Shown: positions 50,176-59,684, counted from the first letter of the stretch. The stretch is DNA of 64,000 bases from Catellatospora sp. TT07R-123 (GCF_018327705.1 NZ_BNEM01000002.1:3038001-3102000); one strand, 5' to 3'. Notes: generated by a model not told the origin, from the letters alone. Program-made: numbers and translations.

Positions 50176-51713
50176 GAGCGCACCCGCTTGGTGATCAGCT
50201 CGCGCGTCCACGAGCCCCGGTTGTGCGGCCCCGCCTCGATGTACGGGATCAGCTCGCGCGGGTCGTAGCCCACGTCCATCAGGTCGTCGCGGATGCGCTC
50301 GGGCAGGTGGCGCGGCACCGCGCGGCCGTCGGGACCGGGGCCGAACACCGTCGTGGTGATCACCCGGCCGTCGCGCATGCCGCCGACCTCGATCACGTGC
50401 GACACGAACCGGTGCTCGCCGCCGCCGATGGCCCGCTCGTCGACCACGCTGGTGTAGACGATCAGGTCGATGCCCTGCGACGCCATCCGCAGCGCCTGCT
50501 CGGCGCCGATGTTGTCACCGTACGAGCAGGCCAGCTGCACGATCGAGTCCATCACCTCGCGCGCCTGCCGGGCGTGGATGGTGCACATCGCGCCCCGGCT
50601 GACCGTCATCGCCCGCAGCATCGGCACGATCTCGCGGCCGCGGGTCTCGCCGACGATCACCCGGCGCACGCCGAGCCGCTGCGTGATCGGCATCATGTCG
50701 TGCAGGGTCTTCTCGCCGCGGCGCTTGCCGCTGGCGTCGTACTCCCCGTGGCCCTGCAGGGCCTCCAGGCTGATCACCCAGTTCTCGTCGTGGGGCATCG
50801 CGGCCTCGTGCAGGCCCAGCTCCCGCGACTCCTCCAGCGTGATGTACGGCTCCCCCGCCGGGATGGTGCGCGCCAGCGCCCGCAGCAGGGTCGTCTTGCC
50901 GGAGGCGGCCAGCCCGGCGACCATGATGTTCGCGCCCGACTCCAGCGCCTTGACCAGGAACCGGTACAGCAGCAGGTCGATCATCCCGAACCGGTCGCGC
51001 AGCTCCTCCAGCGACGCGTTGAACAGGGTGTGCTTGCGGATGTAGACCACCGGCCGCGGCGACACCTTGTACAGCACCGTCATCCGGGAGCCGTCGGGCA
51101 GCTGCATGTCCAGCTCGGGGTTGGACTCCGAGAGCTGGCGCTCGGTCGAGGCCACCCGCATCGCCAGCACCTGGAGCATGCTGACCAGCTCGTCGTCGCT
51201 GTCGGCGACCGGCTCGCCCCGGCTGCGGGAGCCGTCGGCGTGGTGCAGCAGCACCTGGTCGCAGCCGATGATGTGCACGTTGGTGACGTGCGGGTCGTCC
51301 AGCAGCCGCTGCAACCGGCCCGCGCCGAACATGCCGGCCACCACCGCGTCCAGCAGCGCCTGCTCCTGCGCCGGGCTGATCGGCTGCCCCGCGTGCGCCA
51401 TCGCCACCGCGTAGTCGGCGATGATCTCGCGGCCGATGCGGGAGGCGACCTCGCGCCGGTAGGCCGGGGTGACGTTGGCGGCGTCGGTGAGCAGGCGGGT
51501 CAGCGTCTCGGTGACCCGGCTCTGCAACTGGCGCACCACGCCGTAGTCGATCGGCACGGGCAGGTTCGGCGGGGCGATCGCGGCCGCCGGGGACCCCGGC
51601 CCGGCGTACGCCACGGCGCTGCCGTGCGGCGAGGGCACCCGGGCGTGACCGTTCACGCGCATCGGCGGGTTCGGCTCCGGCGGCGGCAGCGGGATGTACG
51701 GGCGGGCGGTCAT
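50172..51713 (-). CDS. tadA: TadA, pilus assembly ATPase (CpaF)
   Basis: A 513-residue secretion ATPase powering pilus extension. Walker A GLAASGKTTLL (about 263-273) has AAS in place of the usual GTGSGKT context but keeps GKTT. The Asp box is EPYITLEESREL, Walker B VIVGETRGREIV and the His box MCTIHARQAREV. An N-terminal disordered Pro-rich region of about 50 residues precedes the N-terminal domain. ATG at 51713 overlaps the preceding gene's stop. Cytosolic hexamer with TadB/TadC. Confidence 0.95.
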   Translation of the reverse strand: MTARPYIPLPPPEPNPPMRVNGHARVPSPHGSAVAYAGPGSPAAAIAPPNLPVPIDYGVVRQLQSRVTETLTRLLTDAANVTPAYRREVASRIGREIIADYAVAMAHAGQPISPAQEQALLDAVVAGMFGAGRLQRLLDDPHVTNVHIIGCDQVLLHHADGSRSRGEPVADSDDELVSMLQVLAMRVASTERQLSESNPELDMQLPDGSRMTVLYKVSPRPVVYIRKHTLFNASLEELRDRFGMIDLLLYRFLVKALESGANIMVAGLAASGKTTLLRALARTIPAGEPYITLEESRELGLHEAAMPHDENWVISLEALQGHGEYDASGKRRGEKTLHDMMPITQRLGVRRVIVGETRGREIVPMLRAMTVSRGAMCTIHARQAREVMDSIVQLACSYGDNIGAEQALRMASQGIDLIVYTSVVDERAIGGGEHRFVSHVIEVGGMRDGRVITTTVFGPGPDGRAVPRHLPERIRDDLMDVGYDPRELIPYIEAGPHNRGSWTRELITKRVRS

Positions 51714-52498
51714 CGGATCACCGGCAGCCGCTCGGTGTCGCGGCGGGAGGCCTCCGGCCGCGACACGGCCAGCGCCGTGCAGACGCTGTCGTACGCCGCG
51801 GCCGCGGCCTTCATCAGCGGCGCCCGCCGCCGGCCCCGGCCCTCGCCGGCCAGCGCCGCGGCGCTGCCCGTGTCCCACGGCAGGGAGGCGACCACGGGCA
51901 CGCCGAGGTTGCGGGAGATGTCACGGCCGGAGATGCCGCTGTCGACCAGCAGCAGCCCGACGCTGCTCTCCACGAACCCGGGCGGCAGCTCGCGCCGCAT
52001 CGCGCCCACCGCCGACACCGCCGGGGAGACCGTGCGCAGCGACCGCGCCCGCACCGTGAGCAGCACCAGGTCGGCCCGGCCCAGCAGTGCCCAGGGCGCG
52101 TTCGCGGCGGCCAGGCGGCCGCAGTCGGCCAGCACCGTGCTGCCGGTCATCCGGGCGAAGAGGTCGCCGAGGCTGGTCCAGGCCAGGTTCAGCGACGAGC
52201 TCTGCGACGGCTCGGTCAGGCCGGGCAGCGCCATCCGCTGCTGCCGCGGGGAGTCCAGGTCGATCAGGTTGCCGGCCAGGTCCTGCTCGGCGGTGCCGCG
52301 CAGGGCCGAGGAGGCCAGCGGCAGCACGCCCCGGTTGGTGGGCAGTTCGTAGCGCGACAGGTAACCGGCGAGCAGGTCGCCGCCCGCCGGGTCGCACTCG
52401 GCGAGCATCGTGGGCGCCGGCCAGGTCAGGGTGAAGGCCAGCGCGGCGGTGGAGACCCCCGGCGAACCCTTCGCCGAGACCAGGGCGATCAGCGTCAT
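51710..52498 (-). CDS. TadZ/CpaE-like ParA-family protein with degenerate P-loop
   Basis: A 262-residue MinD/ParA-like protein. The P-loop reads KGSPGVST: the signature first Lys is kept, but the phosphate-binding Lys of the GK[ST] pair is Val. Further motifs are MLAECDPAGGDLLAGYL and VLADCGRLAA. TadZ proteins target the Tad machinery, and many are atypical or non-hydrolysing. It lies between the CpaB-like gene and tadA with a 4-base overlap to the latter. Start ATG at 52498. Confidence 0.88.
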   Translation of the reverse strand: MTLIALVSAKGSPGVSTAALAFTLTWPAPTMLAECDPAGGDLLAGYLSRYELPTNRGVLPLASSALRGTAEQDLAGNLIDLDSPRQQRMALPGLTEPSQSSSLNLAWTSLGDLFARMTGSTVLADCGRLAAANAPWALLGRADLVLLTVRARSLRTVSPAVSAVGAMRRELPPGFVESSVGLLLVDSGISGRDISRNLGVPVVASLPWDTGSAAALAGEGRGRRRAPLMKAAAAAYDSVCTALAVSRPEASRRDTERLPVIR

Positions 52499-52507
52499 GG
52501 CGGCCGC

Positions 52508-53182
52508 CTACGGTCCGTCGAGGGCGAGCACGAGGCGCTTGTCGGCCGCGAACAGCGCCACGGTCGGCGCGTCGGCGGTCGCGACCTCGACGTTGATGAT
52601 GGTCATCCCGACCCGGGTGCTGGGGATGACGTCGATGACCTTCGCCTCGATGGTGCGGGGCGGCACCAGCTCGGGAGTCGCGGTCTCGCCGGACGGCCGC
52701 TGCTCGGGCTCCAGCACGAGCAGCACCGTGGCGCCGACCGGGACGCGCGACAGGCTCGGCATCCGCTCCTCCTCCAGCGCCAGGCCCACCAGGTCCTTGC
52801 CGGGGGCGGGCACCGGGGTGTCGGTGATCTGGTCCATGGTCAGCAGCGAGCCCGGCACCAGCGCCATCAGCGTCCGCTTGCCGACGACGTCAGCGGCGTC
52901 GGCGGCCGGGATCGGCTTGAGCCCGGCGGCCTCGTTGACCCGCACGATCAGCAGGTCCGCCGCCGTGATCTCGGCCCCGGCCCCGAGCGGGCGGCCGACG
53001 GCGAGGAAGTCATGGGTGCTGCCCATCTGCAGCACCACGTAGCCGGCGGTGAGCGCGCCGAGCACGATCAGCAGCACCGCCAGCGACGCGGCGGCCCACG
53101 AGCGGCGGCGCGGCGCCGAGCGGGCCACCCCGATCGGCGGCAGCGGCGCCCGGGCGGGAGGGTTCGTCGTCGAGATGCTCAT
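52508..53182 (-). CDS. SAF-domain protein, CpaB-like
   Basis: A 224-residue protein with a transmembrane helix at about 31-52 (SLAVLLIVLGALTAGYVVL) and an extracytoplasmic SAF domain at about 57-122 (VGRPLGAGAEITAADLLIVRV), then an RcpC/CpaB-like beta part (VPVGATVLLVLEPE). In tad operons this protein anchors the pilus channel to the wall or membrane. Nine bases above tadZ on the same transcript. Confidence 0.9.
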   Translation of the reverse strand: MSISTTNPPARAPLPPIGVARSAPRRRSWAAASLAVLLIVLGALTAGYVVLQMGSTHDFLAVGRPLGAGAEITAADLLIVRVNEAAGLKPIPAADAADVVGKRTLMALVPGSLLTMDQITDTPVPAPGKDLVGLALEEERMPSLSRVPVGATVLLVLEPEQRPSGETATPELVPPRTIEAKVIDVIPSTRVGMTIINVEVATADAPTVALFAADKRLVLALDGP

Positions 53183-53261
53183 GCCGTACGCCCCATCGGC
53201 TCGTTCCGCTCGCTCATGTGCTCTTCTCCTGCCTGCCGTGCGCTCACTCGCCCCGGATCGC

Positions 53262-54215
53262 TCATGAGTTGTTCACCACCTGCATCTCGTCGATCCGGAT
53301 CGACGTCGTGGACACGCGCGTGATGTTGACCGTGCCGCTGCGGCCGCCGCCGGACCAGGTCACGCGCCAGTAGCTGCGGGCGGTGACCGTGTACTTGCCG
53401 GAGCTGGTGTCGCGGGAGGACTTGGCGTACTTGTAGCCGCAGTTGGGCGAAGAGCTGTTCCCCCGCGACGGGGTGTACGCGGTGCCCGCGTTCCAGCAGG
53501 TCACCCTGTTGCCGTCGCCCATGGTCCAGACGATCCGGCGCACCTGCGCGGTGGCCGTGACCGACAGTCCCGGCACCGACGCGGTCGCGGAGACCGGACC
53601 CCAGGTGTTGGTGGTGTTCGTGGTGTCGTTCCACATCCACACGGGCAGGCCGACCAGCCCCGGCCCGTTGCCGGGGTCGGGCGCCAGGCCGATGTCCGGG
53701 CCGCGCAGCGGGAGCTGGTTGATCGCGCGCAGTGCCACGCTGATCGGCGACGGCAGGCCGCCGTAGCCCGGCGGCGGGTCGGTCAGGTACTGCGTGGTCG
53801 CCTGCTGCCAGCCGGCCGACAGGCCGCCCCAGCACCAGACCGCGTACATGGAGCCCTTGGCCGGGTTGTGGCCTCCCCACACCGGGTCGTTGATGGACAG
53901 CTCAAGCCGGTCGTAGTAGCAGCTGTCGGTGTGGTTGAACCAGCCGAGGCCAGGCTTGTAGCAGGAGATCTCGCCCAGCTGCTCGTGCTCGCAGACGGCG
54001 TCGCCGCTGCCACCGCCGCCACCCCCACCGCCGCCGCCTCCCCCGCCGCCACCGCCGGTGACGATGAGGATGCAGTCGCCGCTGTTGGGCGGGCAGTAGA
54101 TGTAGTCGGCCCAGGCCGCCGGCGGCGTCACCACCAGGCCGACCACCACCGCGAGCAGCGTGGCGGCCAGGCCGGCGAACGCCCGGCGCGGGGTCAGGAT
54201 CGGACGGATCAGCAT
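53262..54215 (-). CDS. Secreted protein with polyglycine tract in the Tad operon
   Basis: A 317-residue exported protein: signal peptide about 1-36 (AWA-D), then CPPNSGDCILIVTG, a run of sixteen Gly, and a Cys/Trp-rich mature domain (AVCEHEQLGEISCYKPGLGWFNHTDSCYYDRLEL) with paired Cys, ending in a beta-rich part. I do not recognise the fold. Relatives at the head of streptomycete tad clusters are sometimes mislabelled ATP/GTP-binding protein; no P-loop is present. Likely a pilus-associated surface protein. Overlaps the upstream lipoprotein gene by 7 bases. Confidence 0.82.
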   Translation of the reverse strand: MLIRPILTPRRAFAGLAATLLAVVVGLVVTPPAAWADYIYCPPNSGDCILIVTGGGGGGGGGGGGGGGGSGDAVCEHEQLGEISCYKPGLGWFNHTDSCYYDRLELSINDPVWGGHNPAKGSMYAVWCWGGLSAGWQQATTQYLTDPPPGYGGLPSPISVALRAINQLPLRGPDIGLAPDPGNGPGLVGLPVWMWNDTTNTTNTWGPVSATASVPGLSVTATAQVRRIVWTMGDGNRVTCWNAGTAYTPSRGNSSSPNCGYKYAKSSRDTSSGKYTVTARSYWRVTWSGGGRSGTVNITRVSTTSIRIDEMQVVNNS

Positions 54216-54805
54216 GACGCACCCCTGTCTGCCTGCGACTCGACCCAGCGCCAGGCACCGTCGGGGTAGAGCCCCGCGCGCATGGTGACCGGGTAGCGCT
54301 GGTTCTGCTTCGGTGCTGCGACGGACTTGCCGGTCTTCTTGTCGACGGTGTCGGTGCCCGCGTCGTCGACGCAGGCCTCGACCACGATCGAGGTCTCGCT
54401 CACCGACACCACCCGGCGCAGGGCCACGCTCGGCTGGCCGGTGCGCACGTAGCCCTGTTCGGCCAGCACGTCCAGGTCGCGTTCGAGCGCGGACATGTAA
54501 CGGCCGCCGGAGTAGGCGTACATCGGGCGGGCGGTGATGTCGGGCGCCCAGTCGTACTTGCCGGTCTGGGCGGCCTTTATGTAGATGCCGTTGAGTTTGA
54601 GGAAGTTGGCCCAGGCCGCGTCGACGCTCTGCTGGTCCTCGGGGCTGAGCGAGGGTCCGGGCTCAACCGGCTTGGCCGAGGCCCGGTTGGGCTTGATGTC
54701 AGGGTCGACGGCGCGCGGGCCGCCACATCCGGCGGACAGGCCGAGGATCGCGGCGACGAGTCCCGCGACGACTGCTTTCCGTCCACTGTGGCTGTACGGA
54801 TTCAC
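54209..54805 (-). CDS. Lipoprotein, first gene of the Tad operon
   Basis: A 198-residue lipoprotein with lipobox LSAG-C at C27 after a basic, hydrophobic signal. The mature part has an NTF2/SnoaL-like length and pattern (AWANFLKLNGIYIKAAQTGKYDW, YVRTGQPSVALRRVVSVSE, IVVEACVDDAG), as in many actinobacterial secreted proteins paired with the next gene. It overlaps that gene by 7 bases and begins the transcript; the operon promoter should lie in the AT-richer region 54806-55100. Confidence 0.85.
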   Translation of the reverse strand: MNPYSHSGRKAVVAGLVAAILGLSAGCGGPRAVDPDIKPNRASAKPVEPGPSLSPEDQQSVDAAWANFLKLNGIYIKAAQTGKYDWAPDITARPMYAYSGGRYMSALERDLDVLAEQGYVRTGQPSVALRRVVSVSETSIVVEACVDDAGTDTVDKKTGKSVAAPKQNQRYPVTMRAGLYPDGAWRWVESQADRGASC

Positions 54806-55173
54806 GCGCCCCCCTCGTCCGCGACGAGCTTCGCTGAGTCCTTACATCGAGCTATGAAACCGCTGTCTGGTTGCGCTTCCCCCGTTCCAGACGGCCGATC
54901 GTACGACGAGGCTGACCGATATAACAAGGGGTGGAGAATGTCCATACGTACAGTATTCGATACCAAATCCTCCCCCCTCCAACCTGGACGATCGCACTGT
55001 CCATTTCGTGCCGTCAGCTCACCCTCCATTCATGTTGATCAAGAAATTATGCGAATCTTGGCATGGATGTCCGTTTCCAAAATTCATGATCGGTAAGGAT
55101 CAGGCACCAAGATTTGGGGGGATATGGGCGGTTGGCTGGGTAGGATGGTGAAGATCAATCGACGGGGGTGGTC
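54806..55173. other. 368-base AT-richer control region
   Basis: Divergent gap between the Tad operon and the P450 gene, with clearly lower GC than surrounding DNA. Includes GTTGATCAAGAAATTATG (about 55032), which resembles the left end of repeat family A (15 of 18 bases). No coding frame with a good start was seen. Promoters for both operons are expected here, but I cannot fix -10/-35 boxes with confidence. Confidence 0.5.
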
Positions 55174-56382
55174 GTGGTGGCGGCAGTGGGCACCGGAACT
55201 GGGCTGGTCAATCAACCTGCGACGTTCGAGGGCGTCGTCGACTGGTACGCGCGCATGCGTGCCCACGATCCGGTCAGCTGGGACGAGCAGTACGGCGCCT
55301 ACCACGTCTTCGGCTACGACGACATCCAGGCGGTCCTGTCCGACCCGGCGACCTTCTCCTCCGACCTGACCGGCCTGATGCCGCCGCAGGCGGAGCTCGA
55401 ACTGTTCAGCCGGGGCAACTTCGTCCGGATGGACCCGCCCCGCCACGACAAGCTGCGGCGGCTCGTGAGCAAGGCGTTCACTCCCCGGGTCGTGGCCGAG
55501 CTGGCCCCGCGCATCACCACCATCACCGACGAGCTGCTCGACGACGTCGCGGGCGACCCCGGCTTCGACCTGGTGCAGACCCTGGCGTACCCGCTGCCGG
55601 TGACCGTGATCGCCGAGCTGATCGGCGTGCCCGCCGCCGACCGCGCCGAGTTCCGCCGCTGGGCCGACTCGCTGCTCAACGCGCAGCTGCCGGAGAAGGT
55701 CATCCCCGACCAGGAGCGGCTGAACCAGGCCGGCGAGCGGATGCGGGCGATGATCGACTACCTGCTGGCGCACATCCGACAGCGCCGCGCGCACCCCGCC
55801 GCCGACCTCACCACCACGCTGATCGCGGCGGAGGTCGACGGCGAGCACCTGACCGACGAGGAGATCGTGGGCTTCCTCGGCGTGCTGCTCATCGCGGGGC
55901 ACATCACCACGACGACGCTGCTCACCAACGCGGTGTGGTGCCTGGACACCCACCGCGACGCCGCCGCGGCGGTGCGGCGCGACCCCTCGAAGATCCCGGC
56001 GATGCTGGAGGAGGTGCTGCGGTTCCGGTCGCCGTTCCCGCGGCTGGCCCGGCTGACCACCACCGAGGCGACCGTCGGCGGGCAGCGCATCGCCGCCGGG
56101 AAGATCCTCATGCCCTGGATCGCCTCGGGCAACCGCGACGAGCGGCAGTTCCCGCACGCCGACCGGTTCGACCCCGACCGCAACCCCAATCAGCACCTGG
56201 CCTTCGGCCACGGCATCCACTTCTGCATCGGCGCCCCGCTGGCCCGGCTGGAGGCCCGGCTGGCCACGACCATCCTGCTGGAGCGCTGCCGCGACATCGA
56301 GATCGCCGACGGCGCCGAGTTCTACGACCCCCGCATGATGACCGGCGCCCGCGTCCTGCCCCTCACCACCACCTGGATCTGA
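55174..56382 (+). CDS. Cytochrome P450
   Basis: A 402-residue bacterial class I P450 monooxygenase. The I-helix oxygen-activation motif is LLIAGHITTTTLL (AGHxTT), the K-helix ExxR is EEVLRFRSP, and the heme-binding loop is FGHGIHFCIGAPLAR with the axial Cys. It would need external ferredoxin and reductase; none is adjacent. The start is ambiguous among GTG codons at 55168, 55174 and 55177 behind a GGGGG site. Convergent with the LuxR ATPase gene. The substrate is unknown and there is no biosynthetic cluster here. Confidence 0.94.
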   Translation: MVAAVGTGTGLVNQPATFEGVVDWYARMRAHDPVSWDEQYGAYHVFGYDDIQAVLSDPATFSSDLTGLMPPQAELELFSRGNFVRMDPPRHDKLRRLVSKAFTPRVVAELAPRITTITDELLDDVAGDPGFDLVQTLAYPLPVTVIAELIGVPAADRAEFRRWADSLLNAQLPEKVIPDQERLNQAGERMRAMIDYLLAHIRQRRAHPAADLTTTLIAAEVDGEHLTDEEIVGFLGVLLIAGHITTTTLLTNAVWCLDTHRDAAAAVRRDPSKIPAMLEEVLRFRSPFPRLARLTTTEATVGGQRIAAGKILMPWIASGNRDERQFPHADRFDPDRNPNQHLAFGHGIHFCIGAPLARLEARLATTILLERCRDIEIADGAEFYDPRMMTGARVLPLTTTWI

Positions 56383-56395
56383 TCCCTCGCCGCGG

Positions 56396-59194
56396 TCAGT
56401 GGGCGGCGCGCTGGTGGGCCGAGACGGCCAGTTCGACGCGGGAGGCGACGCCGAGTTTGGCCAGGATGCTGGAGACGTGGGACTGGACCGTACGCCGGGA
56501 CAGGAACAGCTGCTCGGCGATCTCCGGATTGGACATGCCGCTGGCGACCAGCTGCGCGATCCGGTGCTCGGTCTCGGTGAGCGCCGCCCAGCCGTGCTTG
56601 GGGCGCTTGCGCGGCCCCGCCCGCCCCCGGCGCACCCCCGCCTGGCGCAGCCGTGCCTCGGCCCGCGACACGTCCCAGGCGGCGTCACAGGCGCCGTAGC
56701 CCTCCACCGCCCGGGACAGGGCCTCCCGGGCCCGCTCGCCCTCCTCGCGGGCCGCCAGCAGCGCGGCGGCGTCCTCGTACGCCTGGGCCTCGTGCAGGCG
56801 CCAGCCGCAGGCGCCGAAGCCCCGCGCGGCGTCCAGCGCCCGGTCCGGGTCGCCGTCGGCCAGCGCCCCGCACAGCGCCGCCGTCGCGGCGAGGCTTCCC
56901 ACGTCCGGCTCGGCGGCGGCCAGGGCCGCGAGGCTGTCGGCCAGCGCCCGGCCGCGCGCGGCGTCCCCGGCCGCGGCGGCCAGCCGGGCCAGGTCGGGGC
57001 AGAGCTGGTAGATCAGCCGGCGCGGCAGGTGGTCGGCGGCGCGGGCGTGCTCCCAGTACGGGTACAGCAGCGCGACCGCGTGCTGCGGCCGCCCCTGCTC
57101 CCCCAGTGCCCGCGCCCAGCTCGACAGGTACGCGTACTGCGCCTCGGTCTCGCCCCGCGCGGTCTGCGACACCACCCCGGCCTCGCGCAGCGGCACGCCC
57201 CGGTGCAGCGCGATCAGCGCGTCCAGCCCTTGCAGCCAGGGCAGGTCGCCCAGCGGATCGGGATACTCCCGCCCCGAGCCGATCTCGGTCAGCGCGTCGT
57301 CCCAGCGGCCGGTGAGGAAGCACAGTTGCGCCCGCAGCGCGTGGATCAGCGTCAGGTACGGCCCGCCGTAGCGCTCGTTGCCGTCCAGCGCGTACGCCAG
57401 CGCCTGCTCGGCCTCGTCCAGGCGGTCCAGCATGAGCAGGCAGTAGCCGCGCAGCACGTACTGCCCGGCGGGCATGTCGGGCAGCATGCCCGCGCCCAGG
57501 TCCGCGATGGCCTGCTCGGCCAGGTCGAGTCCGGGCGGCACGTCGCCCTCGATGAGGCGAAGCACCCCCTGCACCAGGTGGCCCAGGCCGACGGCGTAGT
57601 AGTCGCGTGCGGCGGTGCCGTCGTCGACGGCGCGCCGTGCCGCGGCGGCGCTGTCGTCGTGGCGGCGCAGGAAGAACAGGCACTTGGCGCAGAAGCCGTG
57701 GAAGCGGCCGACCAGCTCCGGCGGCAGCCCGGAGTCCAGGGCCAGACCGGCCACCCGCACCGCCTCGGCCTGGCGGCCCTGCCGGAAGCAGGCGTCCATG
57801 AGCAGCCAGTACAGCTCTGCGCGGCGGCGCGGGTCGGGGTCGCGGGCCAGCGCCCCGCGGGCGGCGCGCTCGGCCTCGTCCACCTCGCCCGCCCAGATCA
57901 GCGCCCGGACCAGCTGGTGGCGCAGGTCGTACGACCGGTCGCCGGTGACCGACGCCAGCGCCCGCCGCAGCAGCCGCACCGCCGTGCCCGGCGCCCGCGT
58001 GATCAGCTCCTCGGCCGAGCGCGACAGCCAGGCCAGCGTCGCCGGGTCCAGCACCGACCCGGCGACCAGGTGCTCGGCCACCCGGTCCACGCTGCCCCCG
58101 GCTCCGATCAGGACCTGGCCCGCGCGCAGGTGCAGCGCCGCGCGCAGCTGCTCGGGCACCCCCTCGACCAGGGCCTGCCGGATCAGCGCGTGCCGGAACT
58201 CCAGGTACGGCCCCGCGTCGACCAGGATGCCGACCTCGATCGCGGCCGACAGCAGCTCCGACAGGCCCAGCACCGGCTCGTCCAGGACCGTGGCCAGCTC
58301 GCCCACGTCGATGGCGCGGCCCAGCACCGCGGCCTGCTGCAGGATCTCCCGCTGCCGGGCGGGCAGGTAGTCCAGCCGGCTCAGGATCGTGGCCAGCAGC
58401 GACGGCGGCATGCGCCCGTCGGCGGCCTCGATCTCGGCCCGCCCGCCCGACAGCCGGATGCCGCCCTCCCGTTGCAGGGCCGCGACCAGCTCGGTCAGGT
58501 AGAAGGGGTGGCCGCCCGCCCCGGCGATCAGGGCGGCCAGGCGCGGTCCCGGCGCCGCGCCCAGCGCCCCGGCGGCCAGGTCGGCCGCGTCCTCGGGCGC
58601 CAGCGGGGACAGGCGCAGCTCCCGCGCACCGCGCGCGTGCAGGCTGCGGACCAGCCCGGCCAGCTCGCCGCGTACGGGCGCACGGGCGGCGAGCACCAGC
58701 AGCAGCGGATACTCCTCGATGCCGCGACCGAGCCGGTGCAGCACCACCATGCTCTCGGCGTCGGCCCACTGCGCGTCGTCGACGATCACCGCGACCGGTC
58801 CCTGGGCGCACCACAGGTCCACCAGGTCGAGCATGGCCTCGGTAATGGCGAGCTGGTGGTTGGCGGCCCCGGCGCTCTCGGCGAGCGCGCCCTCGCCGCG
58901 CAGCAGCCGCAGCACCCGCGCCACGGCCGGGTCGGCGGCGGACTCGCGCAGGTGCAGGCAGGCGGCGGCGGTCGCGAACGGCAACTGCTGCTCGATGTCC
59001 TCGGCGGTGCCGCGCAGGACCCGCATGTTCAGCCGCGCGCAGGTCGCGGCGGTGTGGTCGAGCAGGGTGGTCTTGCCGATGCCCGGCTCGCCCTCCAGCA
59101 CCACGGCCGCGCCGTGGCCGGCGGCCGCGTCCCGGGCCAGCGCGTCCAGCCGCTCGATCTCACTCGCGCGGCCCACGAAGACGGGCGCCGCCAT
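56396..59194 (-). CDS. LuxR-family ATPase regulator (LAL type)
   Basis: A 932-residue regulator. Walker A is LEGEPGIGKTTLLD (about 33-46) and Walker B AVIVDDAQWAD (about 131-141). A TPR-like helical middle follows, then a LuxR HTH at the C-terminus (LTETEHRIAQLVASGMSNPEIAEQLFLSRRTVQSHVSSILAKLG). Unlike the copy at 37306 it begins MAAPVFVGRASEIERL and has a full P-loop consensus. It may control the convergent P450 gene or distant genes. Its first ATG has no strong ribosome site. Confidence 0.94.
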   Translation of the reverse strand: MAAPVFVGRASEIERLDALARDAAAGHGAAVVLEGEPGIGKTTLLDHTAATCARLNMRVLRGTAEDIEQQLPFATAAACLHLRESAADPAVARVLRLLRGEGALAESAGAANHQLAITEAMLDLVDLWCAQGPVAVIVDDAQWADAESMVVLHRLGRGIEEYPLLLVLAARAPVRGELAGLVRSLHARGARELRLSPLAPEDAADLAAGALGAAPGPRLAALIAGAGGHPFYLTELVAALQREGGIRLSGGRAEIEAADGRMPPSLLATILSRLDYLPARQREILQQAAVLGRAIDVGELATVLDEPVLGLSELLSAAIEVGILVDAGPYLEFRHALIRQALVEGVPEQLRAALHLRAGQVLIGAGGSVDRVAEHLVAGSVLDPATLAWLSRSAEELITRAPGTAVRLLRRALASVTGDRSYDLRHQLVRALIWAGEVDEAERAARGALARDPDPRRRAELYWLLMDACFRQGRQAEAVRVAGLALDSGLPPELVGRFHGFCAKCLFFLRRHDDSAAAARRAVDDGTAARDYYAVGLGHLVQGVLRLIEGDVPPGLDLAEQAIADLGAGMLPDMPAGQYVLRGYCLLMLDRLDEAEQALAYALDGNERYGGPYLTLIHALRAQLCFLTGRWDDALTEIGSGREYPDPLGDLPWLQGLDALIALHRGVPLREAGVVSQTARGETEAQYAYLSSWARALGEQGRPQHAVALLYPYWEHARAADHLPRRLIYQLCPDLARLAAAAGDAARGRALADSLAALAAAEPDVGSLAATAALCGALADGDPDRALDAARGFGACGWRLHEAQAYEDAAALLAAREEGERAREALSRAVEGYGACDAAWDVSRAEARLRQAGVRRGRAGPRKRPKHGWAALTETEHRIAQLVASGMSNPEIAEQLFLSRRTVQSHVSSILAKLGVASRVELAVSAHQRAAH

Positions 59195-59340
59195 GGCCCC
59201 AGCCTAGCCGCGGGCATCGCCCCACCAGGGGCGTTACCCGGACCAGGCCCGAGCCAGGCGGCGTTGGGATGGGTGTTGCCGGTCCGCACGCCGGGGAGGC
59301 GGCGCCAGTGGGCGCGAAACGCGGACCGCGGGGTTCCTTC

Positions 59341-59541
59341 TCAGCAGGCGGCGGGCTCGGCGTACATCTCGTCGATGACGGCGAGCACGCCCGCGATGGT
59401 GGTCCGCGCGCGGGTGGCGATGTGCTCCACCGGCGCGTTGCCGACGAAGGCCGCACGGATGGCGGCGCGCAGGGTCGCGCTGTCCGACCGGGCCACGGCC
59501 TGGTCGATCAGGGTCAGCGTGTGGTCTGCGGCGAGATACAT
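59341..59541 (-). CDS. Small hypothetical protein, 66 aa
   Basis: ATG at 59541 preceded by GGAG at 9 bases. The product (MYLAADHTLTLIDQAVARSD, then AFVGNAPVEHIATRARTTIAG) is helical and soluble, with one C-terminal Cys. I do not recognise it; the pattern NAPVEHIATRARTTIAGVLAVIDEM could be a small helix-turn-helix. It lies below the Cys-rich protein gene on the same strand with a strong hairpin in between. Coding status rests on the ribosome site and codon bias. Confidence 0.6.
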   Translation of the reverse strand: MYLAADHTLTLIDQAVARSDSATLRAAIRAAFVGNAPVEHIATRARTTIAGVLAVIDEMYAEPAAC

Positions 59542-59624
59542 CCGATGGGTCTCCGTTCCGTACGCGGGGCGCCTTGCCCTGTCCACGATCCGGCATCGGG
59601 CGGCCCGGAACATCCGCCACCTCG

Positions 59625-59662
59625 CGGGTACCGGCAGGGGATCTGTCCCCTGCCGGTACCCG
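59625..59662. terminator. Perfect 17-base-arm hairpin
   Basis: Arms CGGGTACCGGCAGGGGA (59625-59641) and its complement (59646-59662) with a 4-base TCTG loop. Very stable, with no U-tract. Probably ends the Cys-rich gene transcript or partly separates the two small genes. Confidence 0.75.
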
Positions 59663-59684
59663 GACGACCTGTTCGCGACGTTGC

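Noticed and set aside
55174-59194. Natural-product gene cluster (P450 next to LAL regulator)
   Set aside because: No synthase, tailoring set, transporter or resistance gene accompanies them.
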